A stretch of 64,000 nt of DNA from Demequina oxidasica (GTDB taxonomy: Bacteria > Actinomycetota > Actinomycetes > Actinomycetales > Demequinaceae). The notes under the pieces were generated by a model. It was not told the origin of the DNA, did not search any database, and worked only from the letters and a program-made list of their open reading frames with translations. Positions 7,191-18,300 of this stretch are shown here, in pieces (the first letter of the stretch is position 1; each line of letters starts with the position of its first letter). The stretch spans positions 186,001 through 250,000 of the forward strand of contig NZ_BBRE01000001.1 of assembly GCF_000975115.1 (NCBI RefSeq), read 5' to 3'. The translations under genes were made by a program, and so were the position numbers.

Positions 7191-8786
7191 CTAACGTCCC
7201 AGGTACTTGCCGAGGTCGGCGTTCAACTGGGCGGGATCCACATCCTTGGGCTCCTGCGCGCCGCTGAGTCCGAACGCGCTGCCCGCTGGCGCCGCACTCG
7301 CACCCGTCTTGGCTGCCGCCTCCTGCTGCGCACGCTTGGCGGGGTTGCCGCTCTTGCCCTTGACCTTGCGCTGCGGAGCCTGCTTGCCGCGTGACTTTTT
7401 GCCTCCGGGCATTCCGCCGTAAGCACCAGGACCGCCGCCGGCGCCGGGCATCTGCGGCATGCCGCCGCCCTGGCCAATCGCACGCATCATCTGCTGGGCG
7501 TCGCCAAAGCGCTTGACCAGAGTGTTGATCTGGGCGACCGAGGTTCCGGAACCCTTGGCGATACGCAGGCGGCGCGAGCCGTTGAGGATCTTGGGGTTGT
7601 CACGCTCGGCGGGCGTCATCGACTGAATCATCGCCTCGGTGCGCACCAACTCGGCCTCATCGAAGTTGTCTATTTGGTCGCGCATCTGTCCCATGCCCGG
7701 AAGCATGGTCAGCATCTTCTTCATCGAGCCCATGTTCTTGAGCTGCTGCATCTGGCTGAGGAAGTCGCTGAGGGTGAAGTCCTCTCCCTTCGCGACCTTG
7801 TCGGCCATGCGCTTGGACTCGTCCTCATCGAACGCCTTCTCGGCCTGCTCGATGAGCGACAACACGTCTCCCATGTCGAGGATGCGCGAGGCCATGCGGT
7901 CGGGGTGGAAGACTTCGAACTCGTCGAGCTTCTCGCCCGTGGAGGCAAACATGATGGGCCGGCCGGTGATCTCCGCGACGGACAACGCCGCGCCACCGCG
8001 GGCGTCACCGTCGAGCTTGGTAAGCACCACACCGGTGAAGTCCACGCCGTCCTGGAACGCCTTGGCCGTGTTGACCGCGTCCTGGCCAATCATGGAGTCA
8101 ATGACGAACAAGACCTCGTTGGGCTCAATAGCCTTACGAATATCCCCCGCCTGCTTCATGAGCTCGGCGTCGACACCAAGGCGTCCGGCGGTGTCAACGA
8201 TCACCACTGAGTGCTGCTTGGCCTGAGCCTCCTTGAGGCCCTTCTTGGCGACCTTGACGGGGTTGCCGCGCTGCTTCTCTCCCTCGCGGGTGACGCCCGG
8301 CTCGGGCGCAAACACGGGCACGCCGGCGCGCTCGCCGACTACCTGTAGCTGCGTCACGGCATTGGGGCGCTGAAGGTCGGCGGCCACGAGCAGCGGCGTC
8401 TGGCCCTGCTGCTTGAGGTAGTGCGCGAGCTTACCGGCCAGGGTGGTCTTACCGGCACCCTGCAAACCCGCGAGCATGATGACCGTGGGCCCATTCTTCG
8501 CGAACTTGAGGTTGCGGGTCTCGCCACCCAGGATTGCGACGAGCTCCTCGTTGACGATCTTGACGACCTGCTGGCCCGGGTTGAGGGCCTCGGAGACCTC
8601 CATGCCGAGCGCGCGCTCGCGGATGTTGCCCGTGAACGTACGGACTACGGGGACGGCGACGTCGGCGTCGAGCAGGGCGCGACGAATTTCACGTATGGTG
8701 CCGTCGATGTCGGCCTCGGAGAGGCGTCCCTTGCCGCGGAGGTTGCGGAAGGTCGATGTCAGACGGTCGGAGAGGTTTGCGAACAC
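7191..8786 (-). CDS. ffh: Signal recognition particle protein Ffh
   Basis: 531 residues. N domain, then the GTPase G domain with GLQGAGKTTLAGKLA (about 108), DTAGRLGVD (about 198) and TKLDGDARGG, then the Met-rich M domain (residues about 310-440) that binds 4.5S RNA and signal sequences. A Gly/Met and then Lys/Ala-rich tail of ~90 residues follows, usual in actinobacteria. The start is a GTG at 8786 preceded by GAAAGGGC. With ftsY (13.4 kb) both protein halves of the SRP targeting system are in the window; the SRP RNA was not found here. Confidence 0.97.
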   Translation of the reverse strand: MFANLSDRLTSTFRNLRGKGRLSEADIDGTIREIRRALLDADVAVPVVRTFTGNIRERALGMEVSEALNPGQQVVKIVNEELVAILGGETRNLKFAKNGPTVIMLAGLQGAGKTTLAGKLAHYLKQQGQTPLLVAADLQRPNAVTQLQVVGERAGVPVFAPEPGVTREGEKQRGNPVKVAKKGLKEAQAKQHSVVIVDTAGRLGVDAELMKQAGDIRKAIEPNEVLFVIDSMIGQDAVNTAKAFQDGVDFTGVVLTKLDGDARGGAALSVAEITGRPIMFASTGEKLDEFEVFHPDRMASRILDMGDVLSLIEQAEKAFDEDESKRMADKVAKGEDFTLSDFLSQMQQLKNMGSMKKMLTMLPGMGQMRDQIDNFDEAELVRTEAMIQSMTPAERDNPKILNGSRRLRIAKGSGTSVAQINTLVKRFGDAQQMMRAIGQGGGMPQMPGAGGGPGAYGGMPGGKKSRGKQAPQRKVKGKSGNPAKRAQQEAAAKTGASAAPAGSAFGLSGAQEPKDVDPAQLNADLGKYLGR

Positions 8787-8814
8787 TGGTGCCCTTTCAG
8801 AAAAGACTTGCGTT

Positions 8815-10707
8815 CTAGCCTACCCGGGGCGGCAACTTCCTAGGTTCCGGAGCACTTCCGTCCAGGATGCCCGGGTCCACGGCCGGCGGATCAAGATCGG
8901 CCGATGCTGGGGGAAGGCTTTCGCCATCCAGGTGGCCCTGGGCGAGGGCCTGCTTGGCACGGTTGGTGAGATCAGAGATGAGCGTCTCGCGCCAGGCGGT
9001 CCACGCCTTAGGGCCCGCGGCTCTAGCGTCCGCCTCGGTGAGGGCGCGGAGCACCTCGAGCAGGTCCTCGCGTCCTTCCACGGCGGCCAGCAGGTCGGCT
9101 ACTGTCTGCGGGTCGTCAAGGTCACGCGTAGTGGCAAATTGCGCGAGGGTCAGGTGCTGACGCACCAGCACCTCGATGTCGTGAGCGAAGGCTTCCGACA
9201 GTCCCAAGCGGTTTGCAATGCTCGGAATCAGATCTGCGCCGTCGAGCGAGTGATTTTTCGCGCCCGGGCGTTTGCCGATGTCGTGCAACCACGCGGTGAA
9301 TAGCAGCAGGTCCGCATCCTCGACGTGCCGTCGCGCCTTGCCGGCAAGCACTACGGCCTCGATCGAATGCCTGTCCACGGTGTAGCGGTGCACGGGGCTG
9401 CGCTGCGGGCGGTTGCGCACTCCGGCCCACTCGGGGAGCCATCGCACCGCGAGTCCCGCGAGGTCGATCGCCTCCCACACGGACACCAGGTGGGCGCTCG
9501 CGCCCAGCAGGTCACGGAGATGTTCGAGGGCCTCGTGGGGCCACCGCTCCGGCAGATCCGGGCAGGTCTCCAAGGTTGCCAACAGGTTGGGCGTGAAGGT
9601 AAGCCCGGTCTGCGCGGCGGTCGCGGCGGCGCGCAACGGCAACAGGGCGTCGGACTTCGCATCGTAGTGAGGGGCGAGGGCCAGCTCACCATCCACGTCG
9701 ATCAGTCCGGTAGCGACCGGCACGTGGCGAGGCGGGCCACCGCGGCGGCGGGCCTTCCAGCCTCGCGAGCCGATGCCGGAGCGCTCGAGTGAGCGGCGCG
9801 CCCCTCGTTCGGTGGTGTCGAGGGCGTACGCAATGGTGCGGCCGGCCTCGGCAAGTTTGGCCAGCACTTCATCGGGATCGACCTCGCCCAACAGGTCCGC
9901 GACGTCGCCGGCGATGTGTCGGCCCAGCACGTTCTGCGGCCGTTCCGTCACCGTCTGAATCGCGTCGCGAACGTCGAGCAGGTAGTTGCCTGCAGCATCG
10001 ACCGCACCGTGGGGCTTGTCGGTGAGCCAGGTGGCGGACAGCGCCTTGAGGCTCATCCAGTCGCGCAGACCGCCACGGGACTCCTTGAGATGCGGTTCGA
10101 TCAAGTAGGCAAGCTCACCGTGACGTTCGGCACGTGCGCGGGAGTTGCTGAGAAGTTCAGGGAAGCGCTGACGGGCGGCGGAACGCCAGTCCTGGTAGAT
10201 CGCGGCACGCGCGTGCTTGGCGAGCGCGTCATCGCCAGCGATAGCCTGCAGGTCGAGTAGCCCGGCCGCGGCGGCCAGGTCCTTGGACGCCACCTGGCGA
10301 CACTCGGTGATGGAGCGCATCGAGTAGTCGAGCTCGAGGCCCGCATCCCAGATGGGATACCAAAGACGCTCTGCGAGGTCGGCCAACTCTTCCTTCGAGA
10401 AGGTGCTGCCGTCGTGAATCAGCACTAAGTCGAGGTCTGATTCAGGTCCGGCGTCGCCGCGTCCGATGCTGCCGACGGCGCCGAGTGTCGCCCCCTCGGT
10501 CAGGCCGTCGGTGATCAGGTTCCAGTGCTCGGCGAGGCGGGTGAACGCAAGGCCGGACAGCGCGAGCCGCCGCGACGGGCCGGGCACCTTGTCGCGGTAG
10601 AGCTGTGCGGCAAGTTCGCGCCGCTCACGCTTGAGGTCCCGCACCCCAGGGGGATGCGGGACCTCAGCGTGGGAGTCATCGCGAGCGTCGCTAGCGTGGG
10701 GCTCCAT
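8815..10707 (-). CDS. glnD: PII nucleotidyltransferase GlnD, short form without ACT domains
   Basis: 630 residues. The nucleotidyltransferase motif GSIGRGDAGPESDLDLVL (about 79-96) and the HD-domain HDIGKR (about 470) are present, with the GlnD-family middle region between. E. coli GlnD has about 890 residues with two C-terminal ACT domains that sense glutamine; here the protein ends soon after the HD domain with a Pro/Asp-rich tail and no ACT domain is recognisable. It modifies GlnK (encoded 24 bp upstream, in the same operon). In Corynebacterium the equivalent enzyme adenylylates GlnK, so the group transferred is uncertain. Confidence 0.9.
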   Translation of the reverse strand: MEPHASDARDDSHAEVPHPPGVRDLKRERRELAAQLYRDKVPGPSRRLALSGLAFTRLAEHWNLITDGLTEGATLGAVGSIGRGDAGPESDLDLVLIHDGSTFSKEELADLAERLWYPIWDAGLELDYSMRSITECRQVASKDLAAAAGLLDLQAIAGDDALAKHARAAIYQDWRSAARQRFPELLSNSRARAERHGELAYLIEPHLKESRGGLRDWMSLKALSATWLTDKPHGAVDAAGNYLLDVRDAIQTVTERPQNVLGRHIAGDVADLLGEVDPDEVLAKLAEAGRTIAYALDTTERGARRSLERSGIGSRGWKARRRGGPPRHVPVATGLIDVDGELALAPHYDAKSDALLPLRAAATAAQTGLTFTPNLLATLETCPDLPERWPHEALEHLRDLLGASAHLVSVWEAIDLAGLAVRWLPEWAGVRNRPQRSPVHRYTVDRHSIEAVVLAGKARRHVEDADLLLFTAWLHDIGKRPGAKNHSLDGADLIPSIANRLGLSEAFAHDIEVLVRQHLTLAQFATTRDLDDPQTVADLLAAVEGREDLLEVLRALTEADARAAGPKAWTAWRETLISDLTNRAKQALAQGHLDGESLPPASADLDPPAVDPGILDGSAPEPRKLPPRVG

Positions 10708-10731
10708 TTTTATGTCGTTGCGGCGGTGCGA

Positions 10732-12305
<1,574 letters not shown>

Positions 12306-12365
12306 GTTCCGTATTCTCCTTTTCCCAGCCACTCGGCTAGTCAAGAAACAGAGTCGCGTAGAACT

Positions 12366-12403
12366 GTTTCGCGCGAACGGCCCCAATGTTTCGGGAGCGT
12401 TAC
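12366..12403 (-). promoter_or_regulatory. GlnR-type nitrogen box upstream of amt
   Basis: On the minus strand: GTAAC, 6 bp, GAAAC, 6 bp, GCCGT, 6 bp, GAAAC. This is the a1-b1-a2-b2 layout of the actinobacterial GlnR box (GTnAC-n6-GAAAC twice) with three good half-sites and one degenerate (GCCGT). It ends about 60 bp before the amt start, an activator position. GlnR itself is not in the window. Confidence 0.75.
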
Positions 12404-12494
12404 AAAGGAGCCACTGCGGTAAAAGGTGTGTTGCGAGGGGTGCGAAATACGGACATTCCGCCGGTTTGTCACCATTGACGCCGCCAGCAGACGG

Positions 12495-13385
12495 CTAGTC
12501 CTCCGGGTACTCGAGAGAGTCGAACAGCCACTCGCCGTCGACGTTCACGAGGGTGTACACGGCCTCGCCGCCATAGAACTCGCCGTCGAGCGAGTACGTC
12601 TCATAGGCACTTAGGGTGGCTCGATTGCCCGTGATGCTGCCCGACTCGGGGGTTCCCTCAAACCCAGTCTCCGCCTCATCGAGGCTGAATACACCGACAC
12701 ATGACGTGGGGTCGAGCCCAAGCGATTCAAAGTAGTTGGGCGTAGTGACTTCCTGAAGGCTTGTACACGAGTCGTTGCGGTACGCAGCGTCGAGCTCCCA
12801 GTACACGTGCTCGAGTTCGTACGGCACTGTCGCCGCGTAAGGATCCTCGAAGTCGCTAAAGACCGAGTCGTTGAAGTCTGCCGCGCCGCGGACCGCATTC
12901 ACGATCAGCATTACGACACCGACAATGACGCCAAGAATTACCAGGACACCCACGATGATCAGCGCGAGCCCCCAACCGGGTAGCTTCTTTCGCGGCGCCG
13001 ATGCCGCGGCCCGATTAGCATCGTGACGCGGAGGCATGGCGAACGGGTCGTCGTAGTCACCAACCCGACCCTCCGCGTACGCAGGCGAGTACTGTTCCTG
13101 AGTGCCTGGGGCATCAGCCCACGACTGAGGCGCGTAGCCCTGCGGAGCCGCAGCCGCCGATGGCTGAGCGGGGCCGAACCCCTGCGAGGCCTGGGGGTCC
13201 TGGTGGGAGTATGGGGCCTGCTGGTAATGCTGCGCCTGCTGCGCGGGTGGCGCCTGACCGGCAGGGGGCGCAGCAGGGGCCGGAGGCACGTACGTGTCCG
13301 CGAAGTGCTCGGTCCAGGCTTGGCCATCCCAGTAACGCAGGCGCCCCGAACCATCGTCGTACCAATTGGCAGGCGTCTCAGGCAT
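12495..13385 (-). CDS. DUF2510 domain membrane protein
   Basis: 296 residues. The first ~30 residues are a DUF2510 module (NWYDDGSGRLRYWDGQAW). A Gln/Ala/Pro-rich cytoplasmic linker follows to about 130, then one membrane helix (about 135-160), then an extracellular domain of ~130 residues with two Cys that resembles DUF4878-like lumenal domains. Function unknown. It lies 9 bp upstream of ftsY on the same strand in reverse order (ftsY is transcribed first). Two other DUF2510 proteins are at 26.0 and 27.1 kb. Confidence 0.8.
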   Translation of the reverse strand: MPETPANWYDDGSGRLRYWDGQAWTEHFADTYVPPAPAAPPAGQAPPAQQAQHYQQAPYSHQDPQASQGFGPAQPSAAAAPQGYAPQSWADAPGTQEQYSPAYAEGRVGDYDDPFAMPPRHDANRAAASAPRKKLPGWGLALIIVGVLVILGVIVGVVMLIVNAVRGAADFNDSVFSDFEDPYAATVPYELEHVYWELDAAYRNDSCTSLQEVTTPNYFESLGLDPTSCVGVFSLDEAETGFEGTPESGSITGNRATLSAYETYSLDGEFYGGEAVYTLVNVDGEWLFDSLEYPED

Positions 13386-13394
13386 GATGATCCT

Positions 13395-14555
13395 CTACTC
13401 GCCTAGGAGGCCGTCGACGAACTGCCGCGGGTCGAATGGTGCCAGGTCGTCGACGCCCTCGCCCAGCCCCAGGAATTTCACGGGAACTCCGAGCTCGCGC
13501 TGCACGGCAATAACAATGCCACCCTTTGCTGTGCCGTCCATCTTGGTCAGGATGATGCCGGTCAGCGGCGCCACCTCACCAAAGATGCGCGCCTGGCTGA
13601 GGCCGTTCTGTCCAGTAGTCGCATCGAGCACCAACAACACCTCGCTAGGCGGACGAACTTTGGAGACCACACGGACGATCTTGCCCAGCTCGTCCATGAG
13701 CCCGGCCTTATTCTGCAAGCGGCCGGCGGTGTCGACGAGGAGCACGTCCGCGCCATCGGCCCGGGTCTTGTCGGCAGCTTCGAAGGCGACCGACGCGGGA
13801 TCCGCGCCTTCCTTGTGGGAGCGGACGACGGGCACGCCTACGCGCGAGCCCCAGGTCTCAAGTTGGTCCGCGGCCGCGGCGCGGAACGTGTCCGCCGCGC
13901 CAAGTACCACCGAGTAGTTCTCGGCGACCAGCACGCGAGCGATCTTGCCCACGGTGGTGGTCTTGCCCACGCCATTGACTCCCACCACGATGGCCGTGGT
14001 GCCCTCCCCCGCCCCGGGAGTGCCGAGCGAGAGTGACCGGTCCAGCGTGGGGTCGACGATATCCAGGAGCGCGTCGTGCAGAGCCTGCTTTGGCTCCACG
14101 TCCGGCTCACGTGACAGGCGGGCCTTGAGTGCCGCAAGGATGTCATCCGTGGCCGCCGGTCCTACGTCCGCGAGGAGTAGCGTCTCTTCAAGTTCGTCCC
14201 AAGCGTTGGCGTCGAGCTTGCCGCGTCCAAAGATGGAGAGGAGACCGGCTCCTAGGCCACCGCCAAGGCGCGATCGCAGTCGCGCGAAGCGGGCGTCGGG
14301 ATCTTCTGGACGGTCACCCTTTGCTGCCGGAGGCTGGACCTCTGGCTGTGCTGGCGCGGTGCCTGAGGCGGTCTCGGAACCCGCCGGGGGTGTGGTGGCA
14401 TCATCACTCGGCTTGGCCGGCGGTGTGAAGGTATCGAGATCTCGGCGGTCACGACTCTTCGTGACGAAGACCGCGGCACCCGCGACAAGAATGGCGACGC
14501 CGGCAATTGCGGCGACGATTGCGTCCTGGTCACCAGGAATCCATGAAATATCCAC
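13395..14555 (-). CDS. ftsY: Signal recognition particle receptor FtsY
   Basis: 386 residues. One N-terminal hydrophobic segment (about 11-32), a Pro/Thr/Ala-rich acidic linker, then the NG GTPase domain: VGVNGVGKTTTVGKIA (about 190), DTAGRLQNKAGLM and TKMDGTAKGG. It docks SRP-ribosome complexes to the membrane translocon. The N-terminal helix makes this a membrane-anchored FtsY, as in Streptomyces. It is transcribed toward the DUF2510 gene with a 9-bp gap. Confidence 0.96.
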   Translation of the reverse strand: MDISWIPGDQDAIVAAIAGVAILVAGAAVFVTKSRDRRDLDTFTPPAKPSDDATTPPAGSETASGTAPAQPEVQPPAAKGDRPEDPDARFARLRSRLGGGLGAGLLSIFGRGKLDANAWDELEETLLLADVGPAATDDILAALKARLSREPDVEPKQALHDALLDIVDPTLDRSLSLGTPGAGEGTTAIVVGVNGVGKTTTVGKIARVLVAENYSVVLGAADTFRAAAADQLETWGSRVGVPVVRSHKEGADPASVAFEAADKTRADGADVLLVDTAGRLQNKAGLMDELGKIVRVVSKVRPPSEVLLVLDATTGQNGLSQARIFGEVAPLTGIILTKMDGTAKGGIVIAVQRELGVPVKFLGLGEGVDDLAPFDPRQFVDGLLGE

Positions 14556-14599
14556 GGCGTCAGTGTGTCAGGTGCGGGTGGTCTGCGTCACGTCGACGC

Positions 14600-14896
14600 T
14601 CAGGCGGCGGCGTTTCCCTTGCCGCGCTTGAGTTCCGCGTCAATCGCTGCCGACACTTCAATCTCGGTGGTGTCGCGGCTGAATTCTTCAAGGCGTGACA
14701 TGTCCGTCACGAGTCGAAGGTTATTGTCCTGGCGGTCAACGTCGGCGAAGAGCTGTTCCTTGCCACGGTCGCCCTCGAGCCCAAGCATGATCCTTAGCAG
14801 GTGCTGGCCGCGCCCCTCGGCGGCGACAGCCGCGATGAAGACGATGGCAGACAGGATGAACGCGATGGTGAGCGTTGACTCCATGTTCGAGAACAT
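14600..14896 (-). CDS. Small membrane protein, function unknown
   Basis: 98 residues: one hydrophobic helix (about 8-28), then a charged soluble part (MLGLEGDRGKEQLFADVDRQ region and a C-terminal Lys/Ala tail). No recognised family. GGAGTGGTAA lies just before the ATG at 14896. It is located between smc and ftsY on the same strand, about 45 bp upstream of ftsY, so may be in its transcript. Confidence 0.6.
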   Translation of the reverse strand: MFSNMESTLTIAFILSAIVFIAAVAAEGRGQHLLRIMLGLEGDRGKEQLFADVDRQDNNLRLVTDMSRLEEFSRDTTEIEVSAAIDAELKRGKGNAAA

Positions 14897-15285
14897 TTAC
14901 CACTCCTTCAAAACTAGACACTTCTCATATAGGACAAATCGTCTCTCGCGATCAGTCCTTGCGCAAGCCCCCCAAAAGGGTGGCATGGGAGCACCGACTT
15001 CCCGGCAGCCGTCAACCGGCATTGCCTGGTGGGGCAACGCGGGCGGTGTCTACTCAATTCCATCCACGCAGTCGGGTGTCCCCTGCGGCTTTGGTGAGTG
15101 GTTCTCGCGGACGCGGCGTGGTGGCTACCGGATCGGTTGCGTGAAACGAGCGATCAGAGCGCGCTCACCGCGACGGTGAACGGCGACGGCTGCGACGACG
15201 TCGGGAGCGAGTCTATCGGGTTTGCCCCACAAACATAAGGGGATATCCGCAACTTACGCCCCTACCAGCCCAATAACTCAGAGCA
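14897..15285. other. Long intergenic region between smc and the small membrane protein gene
   Basis: About 390 bp (plus the repeat element at 15286-15343). No frame shows start signal and coding character together. On the minus strand a 41-codon frame ends at the TAA that abuts the downstream ATG, without a ribosome-binding site; I do not call it. No tRNA, tmRNA, RNase P, SRP RNA or known riboswitch core was recognised. It could be a long 5' leader. Confidence 0.4.
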
Positions 15286-15343
15286 CCGTTCTATTGGTCC
15301 GATTTCGCACGGTCTGACGCTTGTGTGTGCGCTGGTGGTCCGA
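15286..15343 (+). repeat. Paired-box intergenic element, copy 3 (41-bp spacing)
   Basis: CTATTGGTCCGATTTCGCAC (GGTCC at 15296-15300) and CTGGTGGTCCGATC (GGTCC at 15337-15341), offset exactly 41 bp. It lies 13 bp after the smc stop codon. Its reverse complement matches copy 4 beyond the other end of smc, including the block TGCGAAATCGGACCAATAG. Confidence 0.75.
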
Positions 15344-15356
15344 TCTGGATCGGAAC

Positions 15357-18300
15357 CTACTCAGACTCCTTGAGCCTTTGACTGATCACCGTGGTGACCC
15401 CGTCCCCGCGCATGGTCACGCCGTACAGCGCATCCGCAATCTCCATGGTGCGCTTCTGGTGCGTGATGACGATCAGCTGGCTGTCTTCTTGTAGTTCCGT
15501 GAAGATCTCCAGCAGCCGGCCCAGGTTGACGTCGTCTAGCGCCGCCTCGACCTCGTCCATCACGTAGAACGGACTGGGGCGCGCCTTGAAGATCGACACC
15601 AGCATCGCGACCGCGGTCAGCGATCGCTCGCCGCCGGACAGCAGCGACAACCGCTTGACCTTCTTGCCGGCCGGACGCGCCTCGACCTCGAGGCCCGTCG
15701 TGAGCATATTCGCCGGGTCGGTGAGGATCAGTTTGCCCTCACCTCCTGGGAACAGACGCGGGAAGATCCGCTCGAACTGCGCGGCGGTGTCGTTGTACGC
15801 CTCGACAAAGATCTGCTCGACTCGCTCGTCGATCTCACGAACGATCTCCATGAGGTCCTCGCGCGACTTCTTGACATCCGCGAGCTGGTCGGTGAGGAAC
15901 TTGTGTCGCTCCTCGAGCGCCGCGAATTCCTCGAGCGCGAGTGGATTCACTCGGCCCAGCTGGTTCATCGCACGCTCGGCCTGCCGCAGCCGCTTCTCCT
16001 GCTGCTCGCGCACATACGGCACGCCCGATACTTCAGTTTCCTCGGTGTCCCCGTCGCCTTCCGTGCCCTCGACGCCGGAGTCAACCGCAGCATCGTCCCG
16101 TCGGCGCGGCACGGGTAGGTGCGGCCCGAACTCTTCGATCAGCTGCTTGGGGTCCACTCCGAGCTCGTCGATGGCGCGCTGCTCGAGCTGCTCGAGGCGC
16201 ACCTTCTGCTGAGCGCGAGCTACCTCGTCCTTGTGGGCGTCGTCAGTCAGGCGGCGGTACTCCTCGGCGTACTCCTCGACCCCGCGCCGCACCTCGGACA
16301 GCTGCCCGGAGCGTTCGGTTCGTGCCTGCTCGGCGGCCGCCCGCGCATCGTCCGCCCGTTGGACAGAGACATCAATCTGGGCGAGCGTGTCGTTGGCGCC
16401 CTGAATGACCTCGCGCGCGGCCTGAGATTGACGCTCGCGGCGCTTGGCCGCCTCCTCGGCGCGGGCGCGGGCGTCGCGCTCGGCGGTGGCGGCGCGCTCG
16501 AGTGACTCGGCGCGGGCGGTCAGGGCACGTGCACGCTCCTCGGCGGTGCGCAGCGCGAGCCGGGCCTCGGTCTCTCGGGCACGGGCCGCAACCGCATCCT
16601 GTGCGTGAGTATCGCGCTGCGCCTGGGCCGCGATGGTGTCCGTCTCGGTCTGCTCAGGTGCTGCCTGCGCGGCCGCGAGCCGTTCGGTGAGACCAGTGAG
16701 TGTCTCCTGGTCCCCTGCGATGCGTACCGCAGCCTCCTCGAGCTGCACGGTGAGCCGCTCGGCCTCGCCCTTCGCGGCCCGGGCCTGGGCGCCAAAGTGT
16801 CCCAACTGTTCTGCGACTGCGGCCATGCGCGCGTCGGACTCGTTCAGGCGCTCCATGGTGATGCCATGGTGCGAGCGGGCCGCGGATTCGCGCTCCTCGG
16901 CCGCGCGGGTCTCGAACTGAGTGGCCTCGACTACGACGGTCGCGGCGGCGCGCTTGGTCTTCGCCTCGTCGAGCGCGGCCTGCATGTGCAGCACGGAGGG
17001 TGCATCCCCGGCGCCACCGGAGGCGTTGCGTGAGCCCAGGATGTCTCCGCGGCGAGTGGCCGCCGTGACCTCGGGGTGCTCGTTGACAACCGCGCGGGCG
17101 GCGGCCAGGTCGTCCACGACCACGACGCCAGAGACGAATGCACGCACCGTATCGACGATGCCCGCGGCGCCGCTGACCAGGTCCGATGCCCAGGCCGCGC
17201 CGTGAGGAAGGGAGATGGTGGGATTGGTGACAACGGCATCGACGTTGGCGACCACAAACCTGGCGCGGCCGGCATCCTCGTCGCGCAGCCAGCGGATCGC
17301 GTCGACGGCGTCCTCCACCGAGTTCACGGCGAGCGCGTCGGCGAGCGGCCCCATGGCCGCGGCGATCGCATCCTCAGCATCCGCGTGGACCTCGATCTGG
17401 GAGGCCACGGTGCCGCGAACGGAGCGCACGTTCGCGCCCAGCAGCGCGCCGGCGCCGTCCTTGCGGGCCAGCGACAGTTCGAGCGCCTCAGCCTTGGCGG
17501 ACCAAGTATCGCGCTCGCGCATCGCGGTGTTGAGCTTGTCTTTGAGATCGCTGAGGGCGCTCTTAGCGTCCTCCCACTCCTCGGTGGCGGCCTCGTGTGC
17601 CTCGTCGAGGTCTTCCTCGCCGTCCTCGACGGAGGCGACAGAAGTCTCGAGGTGCTGAAATTCGGTGGTGGCGTCGTTGCCGCGCTTGATGGCTGCGGCG
17701 AGCGCCTCGTTGAGGCGGCCAATCTCGGCCTCAGCGGCCTCCACGCGCGAGCGCCGGGCGGCAACGTCTCCCGCGATGCGGGCCACCCCCTCGCGCCGGT
17801 CCGCGACAGAGCGCAAGAGGTTCGCCAAGTGGCGCTCGGAGGTCTCCGCTACGGCTTCCGCGTCGGTGCGACCGGCCTCGGCGACGGTGAGTGCCTCCGC
17901 GGCGGCGACGACCTCGGCCGCGAGTTCCTCGCCTGCTGCGCGCGCACGCTCGAGCTGCTCGTCCAGGTCCACCAGGTCGGTGGGCGGCGAGTGATCGATG
18001 GTGGAGCCCAGCATCCGCACGCGCTCGTCGGCGAGTGCCGCGAGGTTGCGCAACCGCTCGCGAATCGAACTGAGCCGGTAGTACGTGTCGTTGGCCTTGG
18101 TCAGGGCGGGCGTCGCCTCAGCCGATGCTCGCTCCAACTCGGCGAGGCGGTCGCGCATCTCGGCAAGGGACTTCTCGACCGCAGCACGGCGCTCGAGTAG
18201 CGCGGTCTCGTCGGCCTGCTCCTGCTCGAGTGAATTGCCCAACTGCGACAGATCATCGGCGAGCAGTCGTGACTTGGCGTCTCGAGCATCGGCTTGAATG

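Noticed and set aside
6031-7194. Open frame of 387 codons opposite the amidohydrolase gene
   Set aside because: Antisense shadow; the minus-strand frame carries all amidohydrolase motifs.
14897-15022. 41-codon frame ending at the start of the 98-residue membrane protein gene
   Set aside because: The TAA abuts the ATG as in coupled genes, but there is no ribosome-binding site and composition is not coding-like.
17076-18200. Open frame of 374 codons opposite smc
   Set aside because: Same cause as above: antisense to the SMC coiled coil, with no recognisable protein features.
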